Shown: positions 36,265 to 44,170 of the stretch, one piece after another
Layout of the letters: every line of letters starts with the position of its first letter
How positions within the stretch are numbered: the stretch's first letter is position 1
Origin: UBA5543 sp964464965
GTDB lineage: Bacteria > Bacteroidota > Bacteroidia > Chitinophagales > Chitinophagaceae
DNA length: 64,000 nt
NCBI GenBank assembly: GCA_964464965.1
Contig: CAYXHM010000006.1
Location: 1-64,000, forward strand
Direction: 5' to 3'
Notes under the pieces: model-generated
Seen by the model: only the letters and a program-made list of their open reading frames with translations
The model's database searches: none
What the model was told of the DNA's origin: nothing
Position numbers and translations under genes: made by a program

Positions 36265-36272
36265 TAAATTTG
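36265..36272 (+). promoter_or_regulatory. Probable -7 element of the biotin carrier gene
   Basis: TAAATTTG, consensus match, 26 bases before the ATG 36298. Confidence 0.4.
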
Positions 36273-36297
36273 CGTTTTACTAAAATACAGGAGATAC

Positions 36298-36798
36298 ATG
36301 CTGCAAATAGCTGTAAACGAGAATCGTAATTTTTCAGTAACCCGGGAGGGTGGGGTATGGCACCTTGATAACCAGCCGGTTGATTGTGATATACAGTTGC
36401 AGCCCAATGGTATTATCAGTATCCTGTACAATAATAAAAGTTATACCGCCACTATCGAAAGCATTGATACTAAGGCTAAACTGGTGACGGTGCGGGTAGA
36501 TGGTTTTTTGCGTACTATCAGTATCAGCGAGCCTATGGACCAGTTGCTGGCAAGCATGGGTATGGACCTGAAAGCGATGCAAAAAGCTGAACCTGTGAAA
36601 GCGCCAATGCCCGGTATGATACTGAAAATACTGGTAGAACCCGGCCAGAAGATAAGCAAAGGCGATGGCCTGCTGATACTTGAGGCTATGAAAATGGAAA
36701 ATGTATTAAAAGCTGTTGCTGATGCGACAGTAAAATCTATAAATATCTCTGAACGTACGGCCGTAGAAAAGGGGGCTGTACTTATCGAACTGGAATAA
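36298..36798 (+). CDS. Biotin carboxyl carrier protein domain (acyl-CoA carboxylase subunit)
   Basis: 166 residues. The C-terminal 75 residues are a biotinyl/lipoyl domain: APMPGMILKILVEPGQKISKGD and EAMKMENVL with biotinylated Lys132 and the flanking Met residues. The N-terminal part (residues 1-95) is a beta-rich region as found in BCCP subunits of propionyl-/methylmalonyl-type carboxylases in this phylum. No carboxylase (CT or BC) gene is near, so the partner lies elsewhere. Followed after five bases by the DUF4476 gene, probably one transcript. Confidence 0.9.
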   Translation: MLQIAVNENRNFSVTREGGVWHLDNQPVDCDIQLQPNGIISILYNNKSYTATIESIDTKAKLVTVRVDGFLRTISISEPMDQLLASMGMDLKAMQKAEPVKAPMPGMILKILVEPGQKISKGDGLLILEAMKMENVLKAVADATVKSINISERTAVEKGAVLIELE

Positions 36799-36803
36799 TA
36801 TCT

Positions 36804-37763
36804 GTGAAAGGGTTTAATAAAATATTTCTGCTGATTATATGCCTGCTGGCAATGCTGCAGGCTGGTGCCAATGGTTTTTCGTACGTGTTTATACAGGGCG
36901 ACAAAGCCACCCCTTTTTATGTAAAGTTTGAAGACCAGATGCTGCCACGCTATGGGAAAAACTATAGCATAATATCCCAACTGGTACCGGGGCCTATTAA
37001 CATACAAATACTCTTTCAGCAAAATACTTATCCCCCGCAAAAGTTCACAGTTGTGGTACCCGAAAATGGTTTCAGGGGGTTTCTACTCATGCAGAAAAAT
37101 GGTGTGTTTTCTTTGTATGATGTTCATCAGCAGTTTTACCTGCAGCCCGGCAACAAAGCAGAAGATGACCATGTGGCACCGAATGTGAGTACTGATACGT
37201 ATGTATATAAGGAGGTTAATAGCCCTAGTAATGCACCTGGAGCATCTGTTATACCAAAACCACGTCAACAAAAAACTGAGAGCGTATCTCCTAAATTTCT
37301 TCCTAATATTGAGTTGAGCAACGAGCGGTATGTGCAATCTGCACCGCCGCAACCTGTAGCTGCTGAAATAGTAGATGATAAAGCTGTTAACGCCGAACCC
37401 GAAACTGATGAACCCGGCCCGGAAGCTGTAACAGCACCTGCTAACAACAATACCAACACTTATGTTGCTAATAGTGATTGTCCTGATGCTGTAAATGAAG
37501 GGGCGTTTGAAGACCTGTACAATAAGGTACAATCCAGGTCAGAAAAAGTGAAGCTGAAATTTCTGCTGACTAAGGTGACAGAATGCTACTCCACTAGCCA
37601 GGCACGTCTTCTTGCGGAAACGCTGAATAACGACCCCGAACGATATACATTCCTGAAAAAAGTGTATCCAAGGATTACTGATCAATATAATTTTCCACAG
37701 TTGGAAAGCCTGCTTTCTACGCAGGAATGGAAAAGCTATTTCAAATTAATTTTACCAAAATAA
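36804..37763 (+). CDS. Exported DUF4476 protein
   Basis: 319 residues. GTG start at 36804 gives MKGFNKIFLLIICLLAMLQAGANG, a signal peptide. Residues 25-110 form a beta domain with FYVKFEDQMLPRYGKNY; then a Pro/Glu/Ala/Thr-rich linker (about 135-225) and the C-terminal DUF4476 helical domain (about 230-319, FEDLYNKVQSRSEKVKLKFL, LAETLNNDPERYTFLKKVYP). The family is Bacteroidota-specific with unknown function. In the same direction as the biotin carrier and the lipoprotein behind it. Confidence 0.78.
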   Translation: MKGFNKIFLLIICLLAMLQAGANGFSYVFIQGDKATPFYVKFEDQMLPRYGKNYSIISQLVPGPINIQILFQQNTYPPQKFTVVVPENGFRGFLLMQKNGVFSLYDVHQQFYLQPGNKAEDDHVAPNVSTDTYVYKEVNSPSNAPGASVIPKPRQQKTESVSPKFLPNIELSNERYVQSAPPQPVAAEIVDDKAVNAEPETDEPGPEAVTAPANNNTNTYVANSDCPDAVNEGAFEDLYNKVQSRSEKVKLKFLLTKVTECYSTSQARLLAETLNNDPERYTFLKKVYPRITDQYNFPQLESLLSTQEWKSYFKLILPK

Positions 37764-37767
37764 TAGT

Positions 37768-38295
37768 ATGAGAAAAATATTTCTTCCTGTTGTCGTTTTA
37801 ACCTTTGCACTGGGTGCATGTACCACAAAAGATAAGAAAAGCCTGATAACAGGAAAGTGGCAGGCTGTAAGTCTTGAGAATGCAAAGCTGGACGAGCTGA
37901 TGAAAGAACAGGCACATTTCCTGGATACTTTTGGCAGGAACAATACGCCAGAGCAAAACATGGAAATATACGGTACCAGCAACCTGGACAGCCTGCGGGA
38001 AATGTCTCAGAAAGAGATGGTGGAATATATGGCTATGCAGGACCATGCTGTAAAAAACACTACGTTCGAATTTAAGAAAGACGGCATTGTTATTATGAAC
38101 TTCAGCGGGCAGATAGACACCACAGGCTGGCGTATAGGTGACGACGGCAAACTGACCCTGGATGAAACCAGCACAACTGCCGACGGCCAGAAAATAACGA
38201 TGGAAATCCTTTCCCTGACCGATACTATGATGAAACTGCAGATGAATGAACAGGGCATGAACAGCACTGTGATTTTTAAGCCTGCCAGTAAATAA
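37768..38295 (+). CDS. Hypothetical lipoprotein (lipocalin-like)
   Basis: 175 residues. Lipoprotein signal MRKIFLPVVVLTFALGAC (Cys18). The N-terminal LITGKWQAVSLEN and the alternating strands TFEFKKDGIVIMNFSG, WRIGDDGKLTLDE and MKLQMNEQGM are typical of lipocalin-like domains (DUF4923/DUF5004 type) in this phylum, but the match is only by pattern. It begins four bases after the DUF4476 gene and so is co-transcribed. Confidence 0.6.
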   Translation: MRKIFLPVVVLTFALGACTTKDKKSLITGKWQAVSLENAKLDELMKEQAHFLDTFGRNNTPEQNMEIYGTSNLDSLREMSQKEMVEYMAMQDHAVKNTTFEFKKDGIVIMNFSGQIDTTGWRIGDDGKLTLDETSTTADGQKITMEILSLTDTMMKLQMNEQGMNSTVIFKPASK

Positions 38296-38303
38296 TATCT
38301 CAT

Positions 38304-38311
38304 TATCTTTG
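38304..38311 (+). promoter_or_regulatory. Probable -7 element of pdhB
   Basis: TATCTTTG matches TAnnTTTG, 36 bases before the pdhB ATG; -33 TTG not clear. Confidence 0.35.
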
Positions 38312-38347
38312 ACCACTGTTTTAAATAAGACAACACAATAATTCATT

Positions 38348-39331
38348 ATGCGTACAATTGCGTTTCGCCAGGCATTAAGAGAGGCATTGCAAGAGGAAAT
38401 GAGAAGGGACGACAAGGTGTTCCTGATGGGTGAAGAGGTAGCACAATATAATGGTGCATACAAAGTTAGTCAAGGCATGCTGGACGAGTTTGGTGCAAGA
38501 AGGGTAATAGATACCCCTATAGCTGAATTGGGTTTTGCTTCCATAGCTGTTGGCGCTGCCGCAAATGGTACACGCCCTGTAGTTGAGTTTATGACCTGGA
38601 ACTTTGCCGTACTGGCACTCGACCAGATATTGAACCACGCTGCCAAAATGCTATCTATGAGTGGTGGCCAGTTTGGTTGTCCTATCGTTTTCAGGGGGCC
38701 AAATGGTTCTGCAGGCCAGTTGGGCGCGCAACACTCCCAGGCTTTTGAAAGCTGGTATGCAAATATACCCGGCCTTAAAGTTATATCCGTATCTAACCCT
38801 TACGATGCGAAAGGCTTGCTGAAATCTGCTATCCGCGACGAGAACCCCGTGGTGTTTATGGAGAGCGAGGTAATGTATGGTGATGAAGGTGAAGTACCTG
38901 AAGAGGAATACCTGATACCGATAGGTAAAGCTGACATAAAACGTAAAGGCTCTGACGTAACCATCGTGTCTTACAACAAGATGATGAAAGTAGCGCTGGC
39001 TGCTGCTGAGGAGTTGGCTAAAGAAGGCGTCGATGCTGAAGTTATAGACTTGCGCACCATCCGCCCGCTTGACTATGCTACTATATTGGAATCTGTAAAG
39101 AAAACCAACAGGCTGGTGATAGTAGAGGAGCAATGGCCTTTTGGTAGTGTGTCTTCAGAAATAGCATACCGTGTACAAAAAGATGCCTTCGATTTCCTGG
39201 ATGCACCTGTAAAACGTATCACTGCTGCTGATACCAATATGCACTATGCAGGTAACCTGGTTGCGGCTGCATTACCTGATGTGCCACGTACAGTGAAACT
39301 TATTAAAGAAGTGATGTACATCAACAAGTAA
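38348..39331 (+). CDS. pdhB: Pyruvate dehydrogenase E1 component, beta subunit
   Basis: 327 residues. Beta subunit of the alpha2beta2 thiamine-diphosphate-dependent E1 that decarboxylates pyruvate to feed the lipoyl of E2. Visible features: FLMGEEVAQYNGAYKVSQG (residues about 26-44), DTPIAELGFASIAVGAAANG, GPNGSAGQLGAQHSQAFE, and the C-terminal IRPLDYATILESVKKTNRLVIVEEQWP. The alpha subunit and E2 genes are not in the window. A terminator lies at 39367-39395. Confidence 0.93.
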   Translation: MRTIAFRQALREALQEEMRRDDKVFLMGEEVAQYNGAYKVSQGMLDEFGARRVIDTPIAELGFASIAVGAAANGTRPVVEFMTWNFAVLALDQILNHAAKMLSMSGGQFGCPIVFRGPNGSAGQLGAQHSQAFESWYANIPGLKVISVSNPYDAKGLLKSAIRDENPVVFMESEVMYGDEGEVPEEEYLIPIGKADIKRKGSDVTIVSYNKMMKVALAAAEELAKEGVDAEVIDLRTIRPLDYATILESVKKTNRLVIVEEQWPFGSVSSEIAYRVQKDAFDFLDAPVKRITAADTNMHYAGNLVAAALPDVPRTVKLIKEVMYINK

Positions 39332-39366
39332 GGTAAAATCCCGCTGACAATATCTTTTATAATTAT

Positions 39367-39395
39367 AAAGGCCGTTCTGTACAGAGAGGCCTTTT
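39367..39395. terminator. Bidirectional terminator
   Basis: Stem AAAGGCC with GGCCTTT plus an inner TCTGTACAGA palindrome, T-run on the + side and A-run on the other. It lies between the convergent pdhB and NRDE genes. Confidence 0.8.
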
Positions 39396-39414
39396 GTTTG
39401 GAATACTTATACAA

Positions 39415-40143
39415 CTAGTTTTCTCCCTTGTTATCAGCAAATAGCCAGCCGTTTATTGTTTGTTCGCCTGTTGTCAGGTCGTGGTAATACATCACAGAAC
39501 GGTCTTCAGAGATTTCAATGCCGGTAATGCTCAGAGTATGTGTTGCCCCCTGGTTGATGGTCAGGTTCATGCGTTCAAATCCTTCACCACCGTGCTCGTG
39601 AAACCAGCGTATGCCATCACCTGTTATCACGTCCTGCGATAGCCGCCAGTCGTCGAACCATTTTTTTCTTTTGTTGATCATTGCCTGGTCGAACAACGTG
39701 ACAGAAGACCACATATGCGGCATGTCTGACGGGAGCGAGGTTACAAACTTTTCATACTCATCCCAACGCATCTCCCACAGGGTGCCATTCTGCTTCAGCC
39801 ATGCTATGAGTGAGAAAGGCTCTATATCATGCAGGTCGGTTTCGTTAAATTTCTTTACGGGGTTCTCTGCATCAAACATCTCCAGGAACATTGCCTCTTT
39901 ACTAAGGCGGTAACGCTCTTTACGTATGTGGGGAGCAAAGGCACCATGCAGCATCACCATAGCATTGCCGTTATTGTGTATGCCTATCCATGTGCCGCCA
40001 TCATTATCCTGCGGGCATAAAACCTTATCCGTATTGAACTTTAATACAGCCGGTGCCTGTGTTCCGCCTTTTGACGGGCGGTCATCCCTGTTGCAGGTAA
40101 TGAATATTTTATCCTTATAAGGTAAATACGTAACGGTAGACAT
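39415..40143 (-). CDS. NRDE family protein (TANGO2-like), Ser at position 2
   Basis: 242 residues. The family's N-terminal block reads MSTVTYLPYKDKIFITCNRDDRPSKGG here; the usual motif is a Cys at position 2 and NRDE; the second residue is Ser and the motif is NRDD. Further blocks GGTWIGIHNNGNAMVMLHGAF and MYYHDLTTGEQ fit. TANGO2/NRDE proteins are linked to heme/lipid handling but without a defined enzyme activity; the fold is Ntn-like. ATG 40143 fits the family start; the frame is open to 40176. Convergent with pdhB. Confidence 0.72.
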   Translation of the reverse strand: MSTVTYLPYKDKIFITCNRDDRPSKGGTQAPAVLKFNTDKVLCPQDNDGGTWIGIHNNGNAMVMLHGAFAPHIRKERYRLSKEAMFLEMFDAENPVKKFNETDLHDIEPFSLIAWLKQNGTLWEMRWDEYEKFVTSLPSDMPHMWSSVTLFDQAMINKRKKWFDDWRLSQDVITGDGIRWFHEHGGEGFERMNLTINQGATHTLSITGIEISEDRSVMYYHDLTTGEQTINGWLFADNKGEN

Positions 40144-40260
40144 ATTTTCAAAACATAGTTGGCATCCCCACAGCACTTGCGCTGTTACAATGTAGTAACA
40201 ATAATGGTGATAAACAACAGGGCTTTATCGGAGGTACGGCTACGCGCCCATATCGTTGTT

Positions 40261-40728
40261 CTATGGAACTATAAAGATATCTGATGTCTCTATCCTGTTA
40301 CTCTCAACGCCGTTTTTGTCTTTCAGGTAAATGGTGTACTTCAGGGTGTCGCCAAGAGGTTTGTTCGGCTCCATAACCAAATATCTTACTGCGGGAATTT
40401 TCATAGTCAGCGTGCCTGATATGTTTATTTCGCCATCCGGCAATTTACCTACCATGTCCGCCGGAAATGGCTCGTTAATTCTTAATGACGTGTCCCTGCT
40501 GTCTTCAAATACCAGTGTCGCGCCATCCTGGTCGGGAATGCCCACGCCATCAGCAGCCATTGCATAGCCCAACTCTATAAATACTGTATCGCCCGGGGCA
40601 CCTGAAGCTACCGTGTTAGGCGACATAGACTTCAGAGATATTTGAGGTTTCTTTAGAGCCTCTTTATCTTTGTTGCATGCAGAAGCGGCAAGAATGAGCG
40701 CGCCGGACAGTATCAGGTACTTTTTCAT
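40261..40728 (-). CDS. Hypothetical lipoprotein
   Basis: 155 residues. Signal MKKYLILSGALILAASAC with lipobox Cys18. The rest is a small beta-rich domain (TVFIELGYAMAADG, SLRINEPFPADM) that I do not recognise. ATG 40728 chosen over the open frame to 40746. The -7-like TAACTTTG at 40742-40735 (minus strand) lies only six bases from the ATG, so the mRNA may be nearly leaderless. It is divergent from the acyltransferase gene. Confidence 0.6.
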   Translation of the reverse strand: MKKYLILSGALILAASACNKDKEALKKPQISLKSMSPNTVASGAPGDTVFIELGYAMAADGVGIPDQDGATLVFEDSRDTSLRINEPFPADMVGKLPDGEINISGTLTMKIPAVRYLVMEPNKPLGDTLKYTIYLKDKNGVESNRIETSDIFIVP

Positions 40729-40748
40729 ATCAATCAAAGTTAACAAAA

Positions 40749-41744
40749 GTGGGATATATTTTTCATAGTGAACCGGTTAAATATCTGGCTGCCGTCACGG
40801 CTGCCGGTTTTGAAGATATTGCCCTGCAACTGTTCAACCACCAGTATAGGTACAACGCTATCTACAGGGCTTTTGTGGATGCAATACATGTACACCCCGA
40901 AGGTGTAAAAGGCGTTGCCTCTATCCCGTTCCTGCCCGTCAGTTTCTACAAGTCGCATAGGGTAGTGACGGGGGAGGTAGCCGACGACGCAGCCCTTTTT
41001 TACAGCAGTACCACTACATCAGACATACCGGCCAGGCATTTTGTAAAAGACATGGCGCTGTATGAAGAAAGCCTGCTTGCCGGTTTTCGCCAGTTTTATG
41101 GCGAACCGGCTGACTATGCCATACTGGCCCTGTTGCCGTCTTACCTGCAGCGCAAGGGTGCGTCGCTGGTGCATATGGCGCAGGTGCTGATGGACGATGG
41201 CAAGCACCCACTGAATGGCTTTTACCTGGATGAACATGAAAAGCTATATGCCGTACTACAACAACTGGAGCAGGAAGGCCAGCCAACCCTGCTGCTGGGC
41301 GTAACATTTGCGCTGCTGGACTTTGCTGAAAAGTACAGTATGAAACTACAGCATACCACCATAATGGAAACAGGCGGAATGAAGGGCCGCCGCCGCGAAC
41401 TGACAAGGGCAGAAGTACACGCTGAACTTAAAGCTAGGTTAGGGGTAGGGCAGGTACATTCTGAATATGGTATGACGGAGCTCTTGTCGCAGGCATATGC
41501 TGTGCACGATGGTATATTCCGGTCTTCTGTTACTATGAAGGTATTGGTACGTGACATAAATGATCCATTTGATATAAAGCCATCGGGTACGGGCTGCCTG
41601 AACATTATAGACCTTGCAAATGTCCATTCGTGCGCATTTATTGCTACGGACGATATGGGGCGTATATACGATGACGGTAGCTTTGAAGTGCTGGGCCGGG
41701 CCGACCATTCTGCCCTGCGCGGCTGTAATCTTATGGTTGTATAA
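40749..41744 (+). CDS. LuxE/PaaK-like acyltransferase (acyl-protein synthetase family)
   Basis: 331 residues. Similar to the LuxE family: ALQLFNHQYRYNAIYRAFVDA (N-terminal helices), LPVSFYKSHRVVTGE (about 61-75), FYSSTTTSDIPARHFVKDM with the phosphate-binding SSTT(T), GMKGRRRELTRAEV, and GQVHSEYGMTELLSQAY, the adenylation-type loop. Such proteins activate acids or transfer acyl groups; in Bacteroidota the target is unknown. The start is GTG 40749. Divergent from the lipoprotein gene; followed by tRNA-Leu. Confidence 0.78.
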   Translation: MGYIFHSEPVKYLAAVTAAGFEDIALQLFNHQYRYNAIYRAFVDAIHVHPEGVKGVASIPFLPVSFYKSHRVVTGEVADDAALFYSSTTTSDIPARHFVKDMALYEESLLAGFRQFYGEPADYAILALLPSYLQRKGASLVHMAQVLMDDGKHPLNGFYLDEHEKLYAVLQQLEQEGQPTLLLGVTFALLDFAEKYSMKLQHTTIMETGGMKGRRRELTRAEVHAELKARLGVGQVHSEYGMTELLSQAYAVHDGIFRSSVTMKVLVRDINDPFDIKPSGTGCLNIIDLANVHSCAFIATDDMGRIYDDGSFEVLGRADHSALRGCNLMVV

Positions 41745-41749
41745 ATTAT

Positions 41750-41779
41750 TTGTTAGAAATAAAATCTGTATTACCTTTG
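41750..41779 (+). promoter_or_regulatory. Bacteroidota-type promoter of tRNA-Leu
   Basis: TTG at 41750-41752, 19-base spacer, TACCTTTG at 41772-41779: full match to the TTG/TAnnTTTG consensus, 30 bases before the tRNA. Confidence 0.7.
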
Positions 41780-41809
41780 CAACCCTTTAGTACCTGATTT
41801 AAAGGAAAT

Positions 41810-41893
41810 GCCCAGGTGGCGAAATTGGTAGACGCACTGTGTTCAGGTCGCAGCGCCTGCAAGGGTGTGATGGTTCGAATCCATTCCTGGGCA
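41810..41893 (+). tRNA. tRNA-Leu (anticodon CAG)
   Basis: 84-base cloverleaf: seven-pair acceptor stem GCCCAGG/CCTGGGC with discriminator A, D-loop GAAATTGGTAGACG, anticodon stem CTGTG/CGCAG enclosing TTCAGGT (anticodon CAG), a long variable arm as in class II tRNAs and the T-arm GATGG-TTCGAAT-CCATT. The CCA end is not encoded (ACCT follows). A consensus promoter precedes it and a terminator hairpin follows at 41900. Confidence 0.95.
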
Positions 41894-41899
41894 CCTCAT

Positions 41900-41933
41900 A
41901 AAACCCGTTCCGGCTTTGTTGGAACGGGTTTTT
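41900..41933 (+). terminator. Terminator after tRNA-Leu
   Basis: Stem AAACCCGTTCC (41901-41911) with GGAACGGGTTT (41921-41931), loop of nine, then T's; seven bases after the tRNA. Confidence 0.85.
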
Positions 41934-41936
41934 CTA

Positions 41937-42746
41937 TTATGCCTTACCCAACCCTCTCCCGGAGAGAGGGCTTTGTTTATTTGTTGCATTTTGTTGTGAT
42001 TCCGGGGTGTTTTCTGTCCTTTGCGAGTAATCCACCCCCGTCCTGCGGACACCCCCGCCAGCGGGGGACAGGTGAATTGTTGCGTTTTGTTGTGATTCCG
42101 GGGTGTTTTCTGTCCTTTGCGAGTTTACCTCCCCCGAATTACAAACAGCTGTCCGCTGTTCGTAATTCTCCCCTCCTTCGTAAGGAGGGGAACAGTGGGT
42201 ATTATTTGTTGCATTTTGTTGTGGGTTTCCCCCTATCCCCCTAAAGGGGAGACTAAGATTGTTATGTTCTTGCCCGTTGTTTTCCATTTTATTGTCAACT
42301 GTAACCTGCCGGGAGGGCTCGGGGTGGTGCCGCTTGTCAACTGAATAGTGGCCTGCAAGTTTACTGTCCAGGTCTATGGCTTTGAGCATCTGGTTGATGG
42401 TGGGGAGTACCATCTGGGTACAGTGGTTGCAATCTTTGCCTTTATAGTGCTGTACGGCTGTTAGTTCGCCACGGGCTATGCGGGCCAGCAACTCTCGTTT
42501 GCATTGCATGGTCAGCAGTTGTGTTTTTTGCTGTGCCCTTATTTCCTGTTCTACATCGTGGCGGACGCCTTCTAATACCGAACGGATGACACCACCCACT
42601 TCGGGGGCGTCCATCAGTTGTTGGGCGGCAGTCATGATGCTTTCGTACTGCGATGCGTCTTCCGGCTTATAGGCTAAACAATATGCCGTGTAGGGGCTGT
42701 TGTGGCGAAGATACTCTGTAATGAAACTGTGTTTTTCGATGTTCAT
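41937..42746 (-). CDS. Terminase-small-subunit-like protein with repeat-encoded C-terminus
   Basis: 269 residues. Residues 1-150 are a helical region of the terminase-small-subunit pattern (FITEYLRHNSPYTAYCLAYKPED, a putative HTH of phage or phage-derived proteins). The last 100 residues are unlike any domain: Gln/Asn/Pro/Gly-rich with SQRTENTPESQQNAT repeated at 209-223 and 241-255 and a partial copy at 174-180. They are encoded by 48-base repeats (41981-42028, 42077-42124, an 18-base piece at 42206) and G/C-rich palindromes. No phage genes surround it, so function is open. The tail may be an accident of repeat insertion. Confidence 0.5.
   Translation of the reverse strand: MNIEKHSFITEYLRHNSPYTAYCLAYKPEDASQYESIMTAAQQLMDAPEVGGVIRSVLEGVRHDVEQEIRAQQKTQLLTMQCKRELLARIARGELTAVQHYKGKDCNHCTQMVLPTINQMLKAIDLDSKLAGHYSVDKRHHPEPSRQVTVDNKMENNGQEHNNLSLPFRGIGGNPQQNATNNTHCSPPYEGGENYEQRTAVCNSGEVNSQRTENTPESQQNATIHLSPAGGGVRRTGVDYSQRTENTPESQQNATNKQSPLSGRGLGKA
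41953..42253. repeat. Cluster of REP-like palindromes and a 48-base repeat
   Basis: Within 300 bases lie the palindromes CCCTCTCC/GGAGAGAGGG (41953-41970), CCCCCGCCAGCGGGGG (42052-42067), GAATTACAAACAGC/GCTGTTCGTAATTC (about 42136-42165), CCCCTCCTTCGTAAGGAGGGG (42170-42190) and CCCCCTAAAGGGG (42237-42250). The 48-base repeat copies A (41981-42028) and B (42077-42124) differ at one base; copy C at 42206-42223 is partial. Spacings A-B 96 and B-C 129 are multiples of three, so the reading frame of the gene above survives. Similar palindrome CCTCTCCGAAGGAGAGG (42771-42787) stands before the gene. Confidence 0.7.
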
Positions 42747-43161
42747 GATGGTAAGATTAACCTCTCCCGGCCTCTCCGAAGGAGAGGAAATAGCGAGGCA
42801 AAGTGAAGAATTGCAGCACGAGGGATATGCTGCTTTTATACTGTAAATACAGGTGTATTTACTATGACAAAAATAGTGATTTGTAATGATATTTGCAAAT
42901 TTAGTTTGCCGTTATAAACGCTTTGCAGGGGTGTTTTAGTTGCAAATGTGGCCGAGTGTAGTTGGTGCGGTCACAAGACAGACCAAAGGGGGAGGAGTGG
43001 GGGGGAGCTAATATGTGGGTCTTACCAGTGTGAGGCGGGCGAGTCCCTGGGCAGGAGCCTCGACAGAGAATGAAACTGACTGTTTAACATTTCGTTCTGA
43101 TTCATCCGCCGTTCTTCACTAAATGAAGGGGTATATTGCGGCCGGAGAAAAACAAATAGAC
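42747..43161. other. Intergenic stretch with palindrome and G-rich tract
   Basis: 415 bases without a gene I can support, between the repeat-tailed gene and the zinc-ribbon gene. It holds the palindrome CCTCTCCGAAGGAGAGG (42771-42787), related to those at the other side of the same gene, and a G-rich run at about 42988-43006. The repeat AGAATGAAAC.../...TTTCGTTCT around 43068-43094 is weak. Nothing else seen. Confidence 0.5.
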
Positions 43162-43446
43162 ATGAAGTGCCCGAACTGTAATGAAACGCTGCTGATGACA
43201 GAGCGTCATAATGTGGAAATTGACTATTGCCCTGCCTGCAGGGGGGTATGGCTGGACAAAGGTGAACTGGACAAGATGCTGGAGTATGTTGAAAATAAAT
43301 ACACCACAGGCGACCGTCCTATGCAACAGCCACCGGCAGGTGAACAGTACGGTAATTATCGCCGCGATGATGACTATAAACAACATAAACATGGCAAGCC
43401 GTACAGGAAAAAGGGTTTCTTAGGCGACCTGTTTGACTTTGACTAA
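43162..43446 (+). CDS. Zinc-ribbon protein (zf-TFIIB type)
   Basis: 94 residues. KCPNCNETLL and DYCPACRGVWLDKGELDKML give two CxxC knuckles of the zf-TFIIB family, with the family's W-L-D-x-G-E-L motif. The C-terminal half is His/Lys/Arg/Asp-rich (DDDYKQHKHGKPYRKKGF) and ends in DLFDFD. Function unknown; such proteins bind zinc and may act as chaperone-like or transcription-linked partners. ATG 43162 fits the family start. The RAYT unit begins 12 bases after the stop. Confidence 0.8.
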   Translation: MKCPNCNETLLMTERHNVEIDYCPACRGVWLDKGELDKMLEYVENKYTTGDRPMQQPPAGEQYGNYRRDDDYKQHKHGKPYRKKGFLGDLFDFD

Positions 43447-43457
43447 GCTGCCTAGTC

Positions 43458-43489
43458 ACTGGCGCGGATGTTCCGCAGAGCATCCGTGT
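43458..43489 (+). repeat. Outer REP-like inverted repeat, left
   Basis: 32 bases with a CGGATG...CATCCG stem; partner inverted at 44171-44202, 31 of 32 bases identical. Confidence 0.8.
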
Positions 43490-43563
43490 CAGATAAACTA
43501 TCCGGTTTGAAACCGGCATTCAATGTTCTGCTGCAAAATGATATATTCGTTGCAAAATAGCAA

Positions 43564-44115
43564 ATGTCAGGTCGATATAAAATCAGGGATGGCTTTAAGC
43601 CTCATTTTATAACAAGTACTGTAGTTGGCTGGGCTGATGCTATAAGCAGGCCTGAATATAAAGATATAATCGTGAACAGCCTGCGTTATTGTTGTCAGTA
43701 CAAAAATTTAAGTGTACATGCATGGGTATTGATGAACAATCATATTCATCTTATCGTCAGTGCAGTAAATGATGCAGACCTTCCATCTATCATCAGGGAT
43801 TTTAAGAAATACACCAGTAGCAAACTGGTTGACGCCATTAGTAATAATCCAACCGAGAGCAGAAAGAAATGGCTGTTGAATATGTTTTTATTTGCAGGAA
43901 AAGGTAATAACGACAATGAACATTACCAGTTCTGGCAGAAGGATTATCATCCGGTGGAACTTAGCAATGATGCTTTGTTTCAACAAAGATTAGATTACCT
44001 GCATGCAAACCCTGTACGTGCTGGCATTGTCCGGGAGCCGCAATATTATTTATACAGCAGTGCTATAGACTATTACGAACAAAAGCAAGGCTTGCTTGTT
44101 ATAGATATGCTTTAG
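43564..44115 (+). CDS. REP-associated tyrosine transposase (Y1/HUH family)
   Basis: 183 residues. HUH metal motif HIH in AWVLMNNHIHLIVSA (His60, His62) and the downstream catalytic tyrosine candidate Tyr83 in DFKKYTSS, then the C-terminal YLHANPVRAGIV typical of RAYT proteins. They process single-stranded palindromic DNA (REP sequences) by a relaxase-like mechanism; in other bacteria they are often domesticated as single copies. Here the gene sits between inverted REP-like hairpin pairs. It appears intact. Single copy in the window. Confidence 0.88.
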   Translation: MSGRYKIRDGFKPHFITSTVVGWADAISRPEYKDIIVNSLRYCCQYKNLSVHAWVLMNNHIHLIVSAVNDADLPSIIRDFKKYTSSKLVDAISNNPTESRKKWLLNMFLFAGKGNNDNEHYQFWQKDYHPVELSNDALFQQRLDYLHANPVRAGIVREPQYYLYSSAIDYYEQKQGLLVIDML

Positions 44116-44136
44116 TGCTTTGTCAACTTAGTGCCT

Positions 44137-44158
44137 TTGAATACCGGTCGCAGACCGG
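44137..44158 (-). repeat. Inner REP-like inverted repeat, right
   Basis: 22 bases after the transposase stop; inverted copy of 43502-43523 with four mismatches; contains the CCGGT/ACCGG stem. Confidence 0.7.
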
Positions 44159-44170
44159 GTCCTTCAGCAG

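Noticed and set aside
41816..42244. 142-residue open frame that begins inside the tRNA
   Set aside because: It overlaps tRNA-Leu, its terminator and the palindromes; the translation has no domain or signal and is low-complexity. The minus-strand gene is better supported.
41953..42253. CRISPR array
   Set aside because: The repeats are few, of different kinds, irregularly spaced and inside a reading frame; there are no spacers of constant length and no cas genes.
41937..42746. Prophage remnant
   Set aside because: The terminase-small-subunit-like gene is the only phage-like gene here; no portal, capsid, large terminase or integrase genes and no attachment repeats around the tRNA were seen.
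42988..43006. G-quadruplex in the G-rich tract
   Set aside because: The tract has only two long G-runs; four separate G-runs of good length are not clear, so I do not claim the structure.
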